From contig NZ_CP009962.1 in the NCBI RefSeq assembly GCF_000786695.1, forward strand, positions 868,001 through 932,000: a stretch of DNA of 64,000 bases, read 5' to 3'. Of this stretch, positions 34,694-43,151 are shown in pieces (position 1 is the first letter of the stretch; every line of letters begins with the position of its first letter). Source of the stretch: Collimonas arenae (GTDB lineage Bacteria; Pseudomonadota; Gammaproteobacteria; Burkholderiales; Burkholderiaceae_D). The notes beneath the pieces were generated by a model that made no database searches, was not told the DNA's origin, and saw only the letters and a program-made list of their open reading frames with translations. The position numbers and the translations under genes are program-made.

Positions 34694-37486
34694 ATGCAAA
34701 AAACCCTGCTGTTAGTTGATGGTTCGAGTTACCTTTATCGCGCCTTCCATGCATTGCCTGATATGCGCAATGCCGCCAATGAACCGACCGGCGCTCTGTA
34801 CGGCATCATAAATATGCTGCGTCGTTTACGTATTGATTACCCCGCAGCTTACCTTGCCTGTGTGTTCGATGCAAAAGGTAAAACTTTCCGCGACGATATG
34901 TATGCCGACTACAAGGCGACCCGCGCCTCCATGCCGGAAGACCTAGTTAAACAGATTACGCCTATTCACGCCGCCGTGCGAGCGATGGGCTGGCCGATCC
35001 TGATGGTAGAGGGAGTCGAGGCCGACGATGTTATCGGTACCTTGACTGTGCAGGCTGTGCAGCATGGCTTGCAGGCAGTGGTGTCGACTGGCGACAAGGA
35101 CCTGGCGCAGCTGGTCAACGAGCACGTTACGCTGATCAACACCATGAACAACGAGACGCTCGATCGCGCCGGCGTGATCGCCAAATTCGGTGTGCCGCCT
35201 GAACGTATCGTCGATTACCTGACCTTGATCGGCGACACTGTCGATAATATCCCGGGCGTGTCCAAAGTCGGTCCGAAAACCGCCGTCAAATGGCTGGCGC
35301 AATACGATACAGTCGACCAGGTGATCGCCAACGCCGCCAACATCGGCGGCGCGGTGGGCGAGAACCTGCGGCAGGTGCTGGACTGGCTACCCAAGGCCAA
35401 GGAACTGGTGACGGTAAAGACCGATTGCGACTTGAGTGCGCACATGGTCTCGATCCCGGAATCGCTGATTGCACCGGCGCAGGACAACGACACGCTGGCC
35501 GAGTTGTTTACCCGTTATAACTTCAAGACCTGGCTGCGTGAATTGAGCGTTCCGGGGGCGGCTTCCGGCGCAGCCGCAAGTGCAAGTAGCGCTAAGGCCG
35601 CAACTGCTGAAGTTGCGGCAGCTACCGCTCCTGGCGCTGAGAGCGCGGCGCCGGCGCAGAGCAGTCTGTTCGATGCCGTCGAGCGGCACTATGAAACGGT
35701 GTTGACCGAAGCGCAGCTCGATGCCTGGTTGCAGCGCATCGACAAGGCGGCATTGACCGCTGTCGATACTGAAACCACCTCGCTCGAGCCGATGACTGCG
35801 CAGCTGGTCGGCATCTCGCTGTGCTGCGAAGTGGGCATCGCTGCGTATATTCCGGTGGCGCATCGCTACCAGGACGCGCCGCAGCAGCTGTCGCGCGAAC
35901 TGGTGCTGCAAAAAATGAAGTCATGGCTGGAAGACGATAGCAAGCCGAAGGTCGGTCAGAATCTCAAATACGATAGCCATATCTTCGCCAACCAGGGTGT
36001 GAATTTGCGCGGCATCGTCCATGATACTTTGCTGGAATCGTATGTGTTCGAATCGCACCGCAGCCATGACATGGATAGTCTGGCGCTGCGGCATCTGAAT
36101 CATCAGACGATTACTTTCCAGGAAGTGTGCGGCAAGGGCGCGTCGCAAATTGGTTTCGATGAAGTCGAGATCGGTCGCGCTACCGAATATGCCGCAGAGG
36201 ATGCAGACATCACTCTGCAACTGCACCTGACCATGTGGCCGCATATCGTCGATGATGCCAAGCTTCGTTTCATCTACGAAAAAATCGAAGTGCCGACTTC
36301 GGTGGTGCTGCAGAAGATTGAGCGCAATGGTGTGCTGATCGATGCCAGTTTGCTGGCGACGCAATCGAATGAACTTGGCAAGCGCATGCTGGAGATTGAG
36401 CAGCAAGCTTACGATCTGGCGGGCCAGCCTTTCAATCTCAGTTCGCCTAAGCAGCTGGGTGAAATCCTGTTTGAAAAACTCAAGCTGCCGGTGGTCAAGA
36501 AGACGCCGTCCGGATCGCCGTCGACCGACGAGGAAGTGCTGCAAAAACTGGCCGAGGATTATCCTTTGCCGAAAGTATTGCTCGACTATCGCAGCTTGTC
36601 GAAGCTGAAGTCGACCTATACCGACAAGCTGCCGAAGATGGTCAACGCGGAAACCGGCCGCGTGCATACCAACTATGCGCAAGCGGTAGCAGTCACTGGA
36701 CGCCTGGCATCGAACGACCCGAATCTGCAAAACATCCCGATCCGCACTGCCGAAGGCCGTCGTATTCGCGAAGCATTCGTGGCGCCGGCCGATAGCGTGA
36801 TCGTGTCAGCCGACTATTCGCAAATCGAACTGCGCATCATGGCGCACATCTCGAGCGATGAAAACATGCTGCGCGCATTTGCCGAAGGGATCGATATCCA
36901 TCGCGCTACTGCGGCGGAAATTTTCGGTACCGGCGCGGAGGAAGTCACCAGCGAACAGCGTCGCTACGCCAAGGTCATCAACTTTGGCCTGATCTACGGT
37001 ATGAGCGCATTTGGCCTGGCCGGTAACCTAGGCATCGAGCGCGCCGCGGCGCAGATGTATATCGAAAAATATTTCATGCGCTTTGCCGGCGTCAAGCAGT
37101 TCATGGACATGACGCGGGTGCAAGCCAAGTCGCAAGGCTACGTCGAGACGGTATTCGGACGCCGTCTGTGGCTGCCGGAAATCAATTCACCCAATGGACA
37201 GCGTCGCCAAGGGGCAGAACGTGCTGCGATTAACGCGCCGATGCAAGGTACGGCTGCCGACCTGATCAAGTTGTCGATGATTGCCGTGCAAAACTGGATT
37301 GAGACAGAGCAGCTAAAATCTAAGATGGTGATGCAGGTGCACGATGAACTAGTGCTGGAGGTGCCACAGGAGGAACTGACGCTAGTACGGGAGAAATTGC
37401 CGCAACTGATGGCCGGTGTGGCCGAGTTGCGAGTACCGCTGATCGCCGAAGTAGGCGTTGGCAAGAACTGGGACGAGGCGCATTGA
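34694..37486 (+). CDS. polA: DNA polymerase I
   Basis: A 930-residue three-domain repair and Okazaki-fragment polymerase. The 5'-nuclease domain starts MQKTLLLVDGSSYLYRAFHAL; the 3'-5' exonuclease is probably active, with VDTETTSL (Exo I), GQNLKYDSH (Exo II) and EYAAEDADIT (Exo III); polymerase motifs are DYSQIELRIMAH (A), RRYAKVINFGLIYGMS (B) and QVHDELVLEVP (C). An Ala/Ser-rich linker joins the first two domains. The ATG at 34694 matches family N-termini; a frame open back to 34340 is the antisense of the LOG gene. Confidence 0.97.
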   Translation: MQKTLLLVDGSSYLYRAFHALPDMRNAANEPTGALYGIINMLRRLRIDYPAAYLACVFDAKGKTFRDDMYADYKATRASMPEDLVKQITPIHAAVRAMGWPILMVEGVEADDVIGTLTVQAVQHGLQAVVSTGDKDLAQLVNEHVTLINTMNNETLDRAGVIAKFGVPPERIVDYLTLIGDTVDNIPGVSKVGPKTAVKWLAQYDTVDQVIANAANIGGAVGENLRQVLDWLPKAKELVTVKTDCDLSAHMVSIPESLIAPAQDNDTLAELFTRYNFKTWLRELSVPGAASGAAASASSAKAATAEVAAATAPGAESAAPAQSSLFDAVERHYETVLTEAQLDAWLQRIDKAALTAVDTETTSLEPMTAQLVGISLCCEVGIAAYIPVAHRYQDAPQQLSRELVLQKMKSWLEDDSKPKVGQNLKYDSHIFANQGVNLRGIVHDTLLESYVFESHRSHDMDSLALRHLNHQTITFQEVCGKGASQIGFDEVEIGRATEYAAEDADITLQLHLTMWPHIVDDAKLRFIYEKIEVPTSVVLQKIERNGVLIDASLLATQSNELGKRMLEIEQQAYDLAGQPFNLSSPKQLGEILFEKLKLPVVKKTPSGSPSTDEEVLQKLAEDYPLPKVLLDYRSLSKLKSTYTDKLPKMVNAETGRVHTNYAQAVAVTGRLASNDPNLQNIPIRTAEGRRIREAFVAPADSVIVSADYSQIELRIMAHISSDENMLRAFAEGIDIHRATAAEIFGTGAEEVTSEQRRYAKVINFGLIYGMSAFGLAGNLGIERAAAQMYIEKYFMRFAGVKQFMDMTRVQAKSQGYVETVFGRRLWLPEINSPNGQRRQGAERAAINAPMQGTAADLIKLSMIAVQNWIETEQLKSKMVMQVHDELVLEVPQEELTLVREKLPQLMAGVAELRVPLIAEVGVGKNWDEAH

Positions 37487-37533
37487 TGTAGTGGTGCGCG
37501 ATGGTAAATGGTTAACCGCAAAGGAGAACGTTG

Positions 37534-38418
37534 ATGACGAATTTGAAAGAAAATTTCGATAGTCTGGTTGCAAAAACCAGTTTGTCTGACAATGTGGACC
37601 GCCGTGTTTTTCTGAAAACTACGCTGGGCGCAGGCTTCGCCGCGGCGGTGCTGCCGGTGTCGGCGCAGACCATCATCAAGACTGATACCGTTGGCCTCAC
37701 TGCAGGTTCGCTCGAAGTCCAGGAAAACGGCTTGAGCGTACCGGCTTACCGTGCTCAGCCCGAGGGGAAAACCAATTTGCCGGTGGTGCTGGTGATCTCG
37801 GAGATTTTCGGCGTGCATGAGCATATCGCCGATATCGCTCGCCGCTTCGCCAAACTGGGTTACCTGGCGATCGCGCCGGACTTGTTCAAGCGCCAGGGCG
37901 ATCCGATGGCTTTCGCCTCGATTGCGGAATTGCAAGACAAAGTGATTTCGAAGGTGCCTGACGACCAGGTGCTTGGCGATATCGACGCCTGTGTCGCCTG
38001 GGCCAAAGAGAATGGCGGCAATGTCGACAAGCTGGCGATTACCGGCTTTTGCTGGGGTGGTCGCATCACCTGGCTGTATGCCGCCCACAATCCCAAGGTA
38101 AAGGCCGCTGCCGCTTGGTACGGCGGCCTGGTTGGAGAGCGGAGCGAACTGAGGCCAAAGCATCCGGTCGACATTGCAGCGGCCTTGAAAGTACCTGTGC
38201 TGGGTTTGTATGGCGCCAAGGACCAAGGCATTACGCAAGATGCGGTAGCGCAGATGAAAGCGGCGTTGTCAAAGGGCAATAGCAAATCGGAGTTCGTGGT
38301 GTATCCGAATTCCGGTCACGCCTTCAACGCCGATTACCGTCCAAGCTATGTTGAAGCAGATGCAAAAGATGGCTGGAAGCGAACGCTGGCGTGGTTTAAA
38401 GCGCACGGTGTGAGTTGA
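37534..38418 (+). CDS. Dienelactone hydrolase family protein with Tat signal
   Basis: A 294-residue alpha/beta hydrolase. The N-terminus carries DRRVFLKTTLGAGFAAAVLPVSA near residues 22-44, a twin-arginine export signal in an unusually long leader. The mature enzyme has VISEIFGVHEHIADIARR, the nucleophile Cys in GFCWGGR, a late Asp (YGAKDQGI) and His in PNSGHAFNADYRPSY, the Cys-Asp-His triad of dienelactone hydrolases. The true substrate is unknown. The ATG follows AAGGAG by six bases. Confidence 0.88.
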   Translation: MTNLKENFDSLVAKTSLSDNVDRRVFLKTTLGAGFAAAVLPVSAQTIIKTDTVGLTAGSLEVQENGLSVPAYRAQPEGKTNLPVVLVISEIFGVHEHIADIARRFAKLGYLAIAPDLFKRQGDPMAFASIAELQDKVISKVPDDQVLGDIDACVAWAKENGGNVDKLAITGFCWGGRITWLYAAHNPKVKAAAAWYGGLVGERSELRPKHPVDIAAALKVPVLGLYGAKDQGITQDAVAQMKAALSKGNSKSEFVVYPNSGHAFNADYRPSYVEADAKDGWKRTLAWFKAHGVS

Positions 38419-38453
38419 TCAAGGTGGGTTGAGTCCGAATTATCCGATCTTCA

Positions 38454-38486
38454 TTTGTATCCGGATGCGTAGCGTCCGGATACAAA
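38454..38486. terminator. REP-like hairpin after the dienelactone hydrolase gene
   Basis: TTTGTATCCGGA and TCCGGATACAAA form a perfect 12-bp stem around TGCGTAGCG, followed by ATTT. It can act as a terminator. Its core resembles the hairpin at the end of glcF (58069-58102). Confidence 0.65.
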
Positions 38487-38553
38487 ATTTCTGTCAACCG
38501 GGCAAGAAAATAGACAGATAAGTTTGCTGAAATGCAGCGGCTGTGTTTTAATT

Positions 38554-38568
38554 TGCAACATTGTTGCA
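38554..38568. promoter_or_regulatory. Perfect palindrome upstream of the ZIP transporter gene
   Basis: TGCAACA-T-TGTTGCA is a perfect 7-1-7 inverted repeat that ends 12 bases before the proposed start codon. The architecture is that of Fur/Zur-family operators, though the bases differ from the enterobacterial Zur box. It is a candidate operator only. Confidence 0.5.
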
Positions 38569-38580
38569 TCTGACGTTTGT

Positions 38581-39378
38581 TTGCTGAGGCCCAAAATTAA
38601 TTCCACACTTGTTTCAATTCTCTTGGCGACTACCATCGCCGGCCTTTTCAGCATTACTGCCGCTGCCATTTTCTCGTTCGCGTTGCTGTCCAAGATGGTC
38701 GAGCGCATGGTCAGCTTGTCGGTCGGCATCATGCTGGCGACCTCCTTGCTGCATGCGCTGCCGGAAGCTTTCGAATCGAAGGCTGACAGCCACACCTTGT
38801 TTGCGGTGCTGCTGGGCGGCTTGCTGGCCTTTTTCGTCCTGGAAAAGTTTGCCATCCTGCGCCACTCGCATCATCACGAAGATGACGGCCATGGCCATCA
38901 TCACGGCCACGACAAGAAAGAAGCCGGTAAAGCCGGCTGGATGATCCTGGTCGGCGACGGCTTGCACAATTTTACCGACGGCATCCTCATCGCCGCCGCT
39001 TTCCTGGCCGATCCGCATCTGGGGTTGATCACTGGCCTGGCCATCATCGTGCATGAGATTCCGCAGGAAATCGGCGACTTCATCGTGTTGCTCAACGCCG
39101 GTTTTTCACGCACCCGCGCTTATGTGTACAACCTTATTTGCAGCCTGATGGCGGTGCTGGGCGGTTTGCTCGGCTACTTTACGCTTGAGCGCGGCATGGA
39201 GTGGATTCCCTACGTACTGGTATTTGCTTCGTCTGGATTTATCTATATTGCCGTCAGCGACCTGATGCCTCAGATGCAACGTCGCTCGACCTGGCGCGAG
39301 ACCATTCCGCAGATTCTGCTGATCGGCACCGGCGTCGCCATCGTGCTGTTCCTGACGCGCCACGCTCATCAGCATTAA
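38581..39378 (+). CDS. ZIP family metal transporter
   Basis: A metal permease of about 265 residues with eight likely membrane segments. A histidine-rich loop (HSHHHEDDGHGHHHGHDKK) lies between segments 3 and 4; the ZIP signatures GDGLHNFTDGILIAAAF and VHEIPQEIGDFIVLL hold the binuclear metal site. It probably imports zinc or a similar divalent metal. The start is uncertain: no ATG or GTG is in frame, so a TTG at 38581 is used; a TTG at 38524 would place the palindrome inside the gene. The IS element begins five bases after the stop. Confidence 0.85.
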   Translation: MLRPKINSTLVSILLATTIAGLFSITAAAIFSFALLSKMVERMVSLSVGIMLATSLLHALPEAFESKADSHTLFAVLLGGLLAFFVLEKFAILRHSHHHEDDGHGHHHGHDKKEAGKAGWMILVGDGLHNFTDGILIAAAFLADPHLGLITGLAIIVHEIPQEIGDFIVLLNAGFSRTRAYVYNLICSLMAVLGGLLGYFTLERGMEWIPYVLVFASSGFIYIAVSDLMPQMQRRSTWRETIPQILLIGTGVAIVLFLTRHAHQH

Positions 39379-39432
39379 CACCTTGACCCGTCCTGAAATA
39401 GGTTGACACCTGTCAGTGCGTCGATTCACTGA

Positions 39433-40272
39433 TCAGATAGTAGCCAGAGACGCCCGATGAATTTCATCGGGCGTTTTGTATTGTAAAGACAGATGCGGCC
39501 TTTCAGCGTTATAAATGCGCACGGATTGTTTTACCATTAAGGCTGCCTGTTGAAGATTGGCAGGTCGTTGCAAGAGAAACTCTCCCTTCAAGATGCCATT
39601 AACGCGTTCTGCCAAAGCGTTCTGATAACAATCATAACCATCGGTCATGGAGCAGGTGATACCGTGACGTGCATGAATTTTTTGATAATAGGTCGAACAG
39701 TATTGCATTCCCCGATCGGAATGATGGACCAATTGCTGCCGAGATTGACGTTCTCTTAGTGCCATCTTCAGTGCTTGGCTTACTTGCTCGGTCTGCAAGC
39801 TATCATGGACATGGTAGCCGACAATCTTTCTAGAGTAGGCGTCGGTGATCAAACTCAAATAAGCAAACCGCTGGGCCGTCGGCAGATAGGTAATATCGGC
39901 CACCCAGACCTGCTCAGCCTGAGTCGGTACGATTTTCGACGGTCCATCCTTGAGCAAATTCGGATGCCTGCGGAAACGATGGTGGCTATTGGTTGTCTTG
40001 TGATATGCCCGGCGGGGGACGACCAGCAGGCGTGCTCTACGTAGCACATTGAACAAGCCGTCTCGCCCTAGCTTGACGCCAATCTCGCCCAGCGGCGGAC
40101 TCAAGATGTGTTGAAGTTTGCGGGTGCCAAGGCGAGGCTGACGTAAGCGAACCTGCTTCACCAACGTAATGATCTTGCCTTCTCGCTCATCTTTTTGTTG
40201 CTGGCTTTGATGGCGTTTGTAATATGCTTGGCGACTGATGCCAACATATTCGCAGGCCTTGCTCACGCTCAA
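39433..40272 (-). CDS. IS3-family transposase OrfB (DDE integrase domain)
   Basis: A 279-residue frame with the HTH_21 region (KHQSQQQKDEREGK is nearby), then the rve integrase core. The DDE residues are visible: Asp in QVWVADITYLPT, Asp in LVHHSDRGMQY and Glu in NALAERVNGILKGEF. Alone it would start at TTG 40272 (SVSKACEYVGISRQAYYK). It is more likely made as the C-terminal part of an OrfAB fusion by -1 frameshifting from orfA. Confidence 0.92.
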   Translation of the reverse strand: MSVSKACEYVGISRQAYYKRHQSQQQKDEREGKIITLVKQVRLRQPRLGTRKLQHILSPPLGEIGVKLGRDGLFNVLRRARLLVVPRRAYHKTTNSHHRFRRHPNLLKDGPSKIVPTQAEQVWVADITYLPTAQRFAYLSLITDAYSRKIVGYHVHDSLQTEQVSQALKMALRERQSRQQLVHHSDRGMQYCSTYYQKIHARHGITCSMTDGYDCYQNALAERVNGILKGEFLLQRPANLQQAALMVKQSVRIYNAERPHLSLQYKTPDEIHRASLATI

Positions 40273-40670
40273 TCCTTCGACGAGCCTTTGTGAGAGGACC
40301 TGCCCAAAGGCTTTTTTACGATGCGTACTCCGTAATCCTTCTTCAGAACATCGATCATGGCCTCAAACAGCTGCGCTTTCTCATTGGCAGCCTTGAGTTG
40401 TGCCTCCAATTCCTTGATGCGCTGTTCCGGCGTGAGCACTTTCTTTACCTCGTTTCCCATTGCGAACTCCACAGTCTTACGGCTCGATTGGCCACTCCAA
40501 TCCTGATGACCGTATTTCCGCAACCATACCAGTACCGTCGATCTACCTTGTATGCCATATCGGCGCTGCGCCTCTATATAGCTCAGTTCGCCTTTTTCTA
40601 CCTGTTCTACCACTGCCAATTTAAAGGCCAATCCATAATCGCGCTGCGTCCGCTTAACCATTGATTCCAT
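40269..40670 (-). CDS. IS3-family OrfA (helix-turn-helix)
   Basis: A 133-residue DNA-binding protein starting MESMVKRTQRDYGLAFKLAVVEQVEKGELSY, with an HTH (EAQRRYGIQGRSTVLVWLRKYG) and a leucine-zipper-like helix (EQRIKELEAQLKAANEKAQLFEAMIDVL). It ends four bases into orfB. An A-AAA-AAG slippery heptamer (complement of 40311-40317) lies in the zero frame at Val-Lys-Lys; a -1 slip there gives KKAFGQVLSQRLVEG and enters orfB, the standard IS3 expression mode. Confidence 0.92.
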   Translation of the reverse strand: MESMVKRTQRDYGLAFKLAVVEQVEKGELSYIEAQRRYGIQGRSTVLVWLRKYGHQDWSGQSSRKTVEFAMGNEVKKVLTPEQRIKELEAQLKAANEKAQLFEAMIDVLKKDYGVRIVKKPLGRSSHKGSSKD

Positions 40671-40731
40671 TGACTTCTCCTTCGTTGCGACGAAAAAGTG
40701 TCAACCTATTTCAGGACGAGTCACCTGATGC

Positions 40732-40771
40732 AAAAAAGGGGAGCAGTGCAGATTCACAGCTCCCCTTTTTT
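40732..40771. terminator. Strong bidirectional terminator
   Basis: AAAAAAGGGGAGC and GCTCCCCTTTTTT form a perfect 13-bp stem with a 14-base loop. It serves the minus-strand sulfurtransferase gene and presumably once served the ZIP gene on the plus strand, from which the IS now separates it. Confidence 0.88.
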
Positions 40772-40792
40772 TATTTCCCGCTTGGCAATTCC

Positions 40793-41659
40793 TTAAGCGC
40801 CCTTGGCCACTGGTCGCGTGGCATCGGAACACCACTCGCTCCACGATCCCGGATACAGGGCTGCGCCATGCAAGCCGGCGATTTCGAGCGCCAGCAAGTT
40901 ATGGCAGGCTGTCACGCCCGAGCCGCATTGCATCACTGCCGTCTGCGGCTCGCTGATCAGCGCGCCAAATTCTTCGTGCAATTGATGGCCAGGCTTGAAA
41001 CGGCCATCGGCTTGCAGATTGTCTTTGAAAAAGCGATTCTTGGCGCCCGGAATATGGCCGCCGACCGGATCGATGGTTTCATTTTCTCCACGGAAGCGGT
41101 CCGGTGCGCGCGCATCGACGATGGTGCGGCGCAGATTGGTCAGGTTGATCAGAACATCATGCGCGCTAACGCTGGTGGTCAGCGGCGACTTGGCGCTGAT
41201 GCCGCCAGGCGCAGGCTTCGGTTCGGCAGTCGTCAATCCTTGTCCTGCCGCCTGCCAAGCCGCCAAACCACCGTCCAGCACCGCCACCGAGGCGTGGCCG
41301 ATGGAGCGCAGCAGCCACCACAGGCGTGCTGCATACATGCCGCCCTGGCCGTCGTAGGCGATCACTTGCGTGTCATCGTTGATACCCCATCCGCGCAAGG
41401 CGGCGATCAGGGCGTCTTGCTGCGGCAGGGGATGGCGGCCTTTGAAGCTGCCGTCGGCTGCTTGCTTGGCGCCGGACAGGTCGCGATCCAGGTTGGCAAA
41501 GCGCGCTTCTGGAATGTGTCCGGCATCGTAAGCGATTCTTCCTGCGTTGGGATCCATCAGGTCATGGCGGCAGTCGACGATGATCCAGTTCGGATTTTGC
41601 GCGTTCTGCTGCAGATTCGTGGCAGAAATCAGCGTAGTGTAGGGATGGGCTTGAGACAT
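40793..41659 (-). CDS. sseA: Thiosulfate/3-mercaptopyruvate sulfurtransferase
   Basis: A 288-residue tandem rhodanese. The N-terminal non-catalytic repeat has WIIVDCRHDLMDP; the C-terminal one carries the active loop CGSGVTACHN near residue 245, whose CGSGVTA form is characteristic of 3-mercaptopyruvate sulfurtransferases rather than thiosulfate rhodaneses. The linker includes AYDGQGGMYAARLWWLLR. An AAGGAA lies before the ATG. It appears monocistronic. Confidence 0.92.
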   Translation of the reverse strand: MSQAHPYTTLISATNLQQNAQNPNWIIVDCRHDLMDPNAGRIAYDAGHIPEARFANLDRDLSGAKQAADGSFKGRHPLPQQDALIAALRGWGINDDTQVIAYDGQGGMYAARLWWLLRSIGHASVAVLDGGLAAWQAAGQGLTTAEPKPAPGGISAKSPLTTSVSAHDVLINLTNLRRTIVDARAPDRFRGENETIDPVGGHIPGAKNRFFKDNLQADGRFKPGHQLHEEFGALISEPQTAVMQCGSGVTACHNLLALEIAGLHGAALYPGSWSEWCSDATRPVAKGA

Positions 41660-41716
41660 GACATTCCTTCTGTGTGAGTGTTGATCAGATACGGCGACGG
41701 TCTGCTGTAAGCGGTC

Positions 41717-42682
41717 TCAGGCAGTCTCCTCTGCCAGCGGCTTTTCAGTGTGCAGCGGTATCGGTGCACGCGCCTTCCTTTGATTATAAAACGTTGCCAG
41801 CAAACCGCCGATAAGGATAACGATTGTCCCCAGCCAGCCGCGCCAGCCGAGCCGGTCCTGCCAGATTACGATACCCAGGATGCTGGAAAAGACGATGCCG
41901 GTGTATTGCAGGTTGGCGGTCAGCAAGGGGTTGCCAAGACGATAGGCGCGCGTCATCGCGATTTGTCCCACCGTCGCGGATACGCTGAGGGCAATCAGCA
42001 AACTCAAACCTTCCAAGTTGTGAGGATGCCAGAACGGGATACCGCCGCCCGGCAAGCCAAGGCATCCAGCCAGGCCGGCGAGGGCGCTGACGGTGGAAAA
42101 ATAAAAAACCACGCGATACTCCGGCTCGCCCAGCTGGCCTAGCTGTCTTACTTGCAAATAGGCAATTGCAGAAACAAGGCCTGAACCGAGCGCAACCAGC
42201 GCCGCCACAGTTTGCTCAGGAGCGAATGATGGCCGCAGCAATAGCATTACGCCGATGAAACTGAGCAAGATGGTAGCTGCCATGCCCCATTCGAAGCGCG
42301 CTTTGCTGCGCCACCAGGCGGTACCTAACAGGATTGCGGCCAGCCATATCGACGACGTGTAGTTAAGGGTGGTAGCGGTGGCTACCGGCAGCAGGCTGAA
42401 GGAATAGAACCACATCCCCAAGGAAATCACGCCGATGACGCCACGCCACATATGCTGGCGCGGCAGCGGGGTTTTTAGCGTGCCGCCCTTGAGTACGATC
42501 AGGGCAACGATGAACAGCATACCGATCAAGCCACGGCTGAGCAGGATTTCAGAGATGGAATAGTGCTCGGCGGCGAGCTTGACGCAGACCCCCATGATGG
42601 AAAACATGAGGCTGGCGAAGAGCATCCAGAGTGATTGCATAAGGCGATGGCGTAGATTTTTTGCGGGCGACAGAGAATGCAT
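41717..42682 (-). CDS. DMT family (EamA) transporter
   Basis: A 321-residue inner-membrane protein with about ten membrane helices in two EamA repeats, each of five. Recognisable segments are EILLSRGLIGMLFIVALIVL, ATTLNYTSSIWLAAILLG and ANLQYTGIVFSSILGIVIWQDRL. Such proteins export metabolites or amino acids; the substrate cannot be told. It is divergent from the gntR-like gene and shares its 79-base upstream region, so it may also be under that regulator. Confidence 0.9.
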   Translation of the reverse strand: MHSLSPAKNLRHRLMQSLWMLFASLMFSIMGVCVKLAAEHYSISEILLSRGLIGMLFIVALIVLKGGTLKTPLPRQHMWRGVIGVISLGMWFYSFSLLPVATATTLNYTSSIWLAAILLGTAWWRSKARFEWGMAATILLSFIGVMLLLRPSFAPEQTVAALVALGSGLVSAIAYLQVRQLGQLGEPEYRVVFYFSTVSALAGLAGCLGLPGGGIPFWHPHNLEGLSLLIALSVSATVGQIAMTRAYRLGNPLLTANLQYTGIVFSSILGIVIWQDRLGWRGWLGTIVILIGGLLATFYNQRKARAPIPLHTEKPLAEETA

Positions 42683-42729
42683 TGTCCATGAAATACAGGA
42701 CGGCTACGAAAATTCTTTCCTTGTTGCGA

Positions 42730-42753
42730 TGTGTATTATTGTAGTGATACACT
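42730..42753. promoter_or_regulatory. YtrA-type operator candidate
   Basis: GTGTA (42731-42735), a 12-base spacer and TACAC (42748-42752) form an inverted repeat 9 bases before the gntR start. A second symmetric element, TAGTG-ATA-CACTA (42742-42754), overlaps it. In Bacillus, YtrA-family regulators are reported to bind AGTGTA and TACACT half-sites with a similar 13-base spacing. Confidence 0.55.
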
Positions 42754-42761
42754 AAGACGCA

Positions 42762-43151
42762 ATGAACTTCGACATCCTTCCCAGAGCGCCAACGCCGATC
42801 TATCGCCAGATCGTCGAACAGGTGCGCCGTCTGATCGCAAGCGGGGCATTACGGCCTGGCGATGATTTGCCGTCGGTGCGCGCTGTCGCCTTGCAGCACG
42901 CAATCAATCCCATGACCGTTAGCAAAGCCTACAGCTTGCTGGAGGCGGAAGGCGTGCTGACGCGCAGGCGTGGCGTCGGGATGATGGTCGCGGACACAGA
43001 TCCGCCGGTTCAGGACAAGCTGGCGCTATTGCGGCCGGCATTATTGAGCGCTACCCAGATCGTGCGGCAATTGAATATATCCGAGGCTGACGCGCATGCT
43101 GTATTCCAAACCTGCCTGAATGAATGGAGCAAGAATGAGCCAGATGATTGA
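42762..43151 (+). CDS. GntR family regulator, YtrA subfamily
   Basis: A 129-residue repressor-type protein. The winged helix spans about residues 10-75 (PIYRQIVEQVRRLIASGALRPGDDLPSVRAVALQHAINPMTVSKAYSLLEAEGVL, in shorter pieces), and the C-terminal part is only about 45 residues, the hallmark of the YtrA subfamily, which usually controls an adjacent ABC transporter and itself. Its stop overlaps the ABC ATPase start by 17 bases, so regulator and transporter form one operon. Confidence 0.92.
   Translation: MNFDILPRAPTPIYRQIVEQVRRLIASGALRPGDDLPSVRAVALQHAINPMTVSKAYSLLEAEGVLTRRRGVGMMVADTDPPVQDKLALLRPALLSATQIVRQLNISEADAHAVFQTCLNEWSKNEPDD

Larger units (their letters stand above)
39384..40723 (-). 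mobile_element. Intact IS3-family insertion sequence, about 1340 bp
   Basis: Terminal inverted repeats start TGACCCGTCCTGAAATAG at the left and are matched at the right, ending CTATTTCAGGACGAGTCA, with one mismatch over about 26 bp; ends are TG...CA as in IS3. A 3-bp direct repeat CCT flanks the element (39381-39383 and 40724-40726), as expected for IS3-type insertion. It carries orfA and orfB on the minus strand with a frameshift site, so it looks complete and potentially active. Confidence 0.92.

Noticed and set aside
37138..38238. 366-codon minus-strand frame across the end of polA and the dienelactone hydrolase gene
   Set aside because: It spans two solid plus-strand genes and their gap, with composition of a shadow frame.
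40661..41677. 338-codon plus-strand frame opposite the sulfurtransferase gene
   Set aside because: It is antisense to sseA and runs through a strong terminator and the IS end; no plausible protein.
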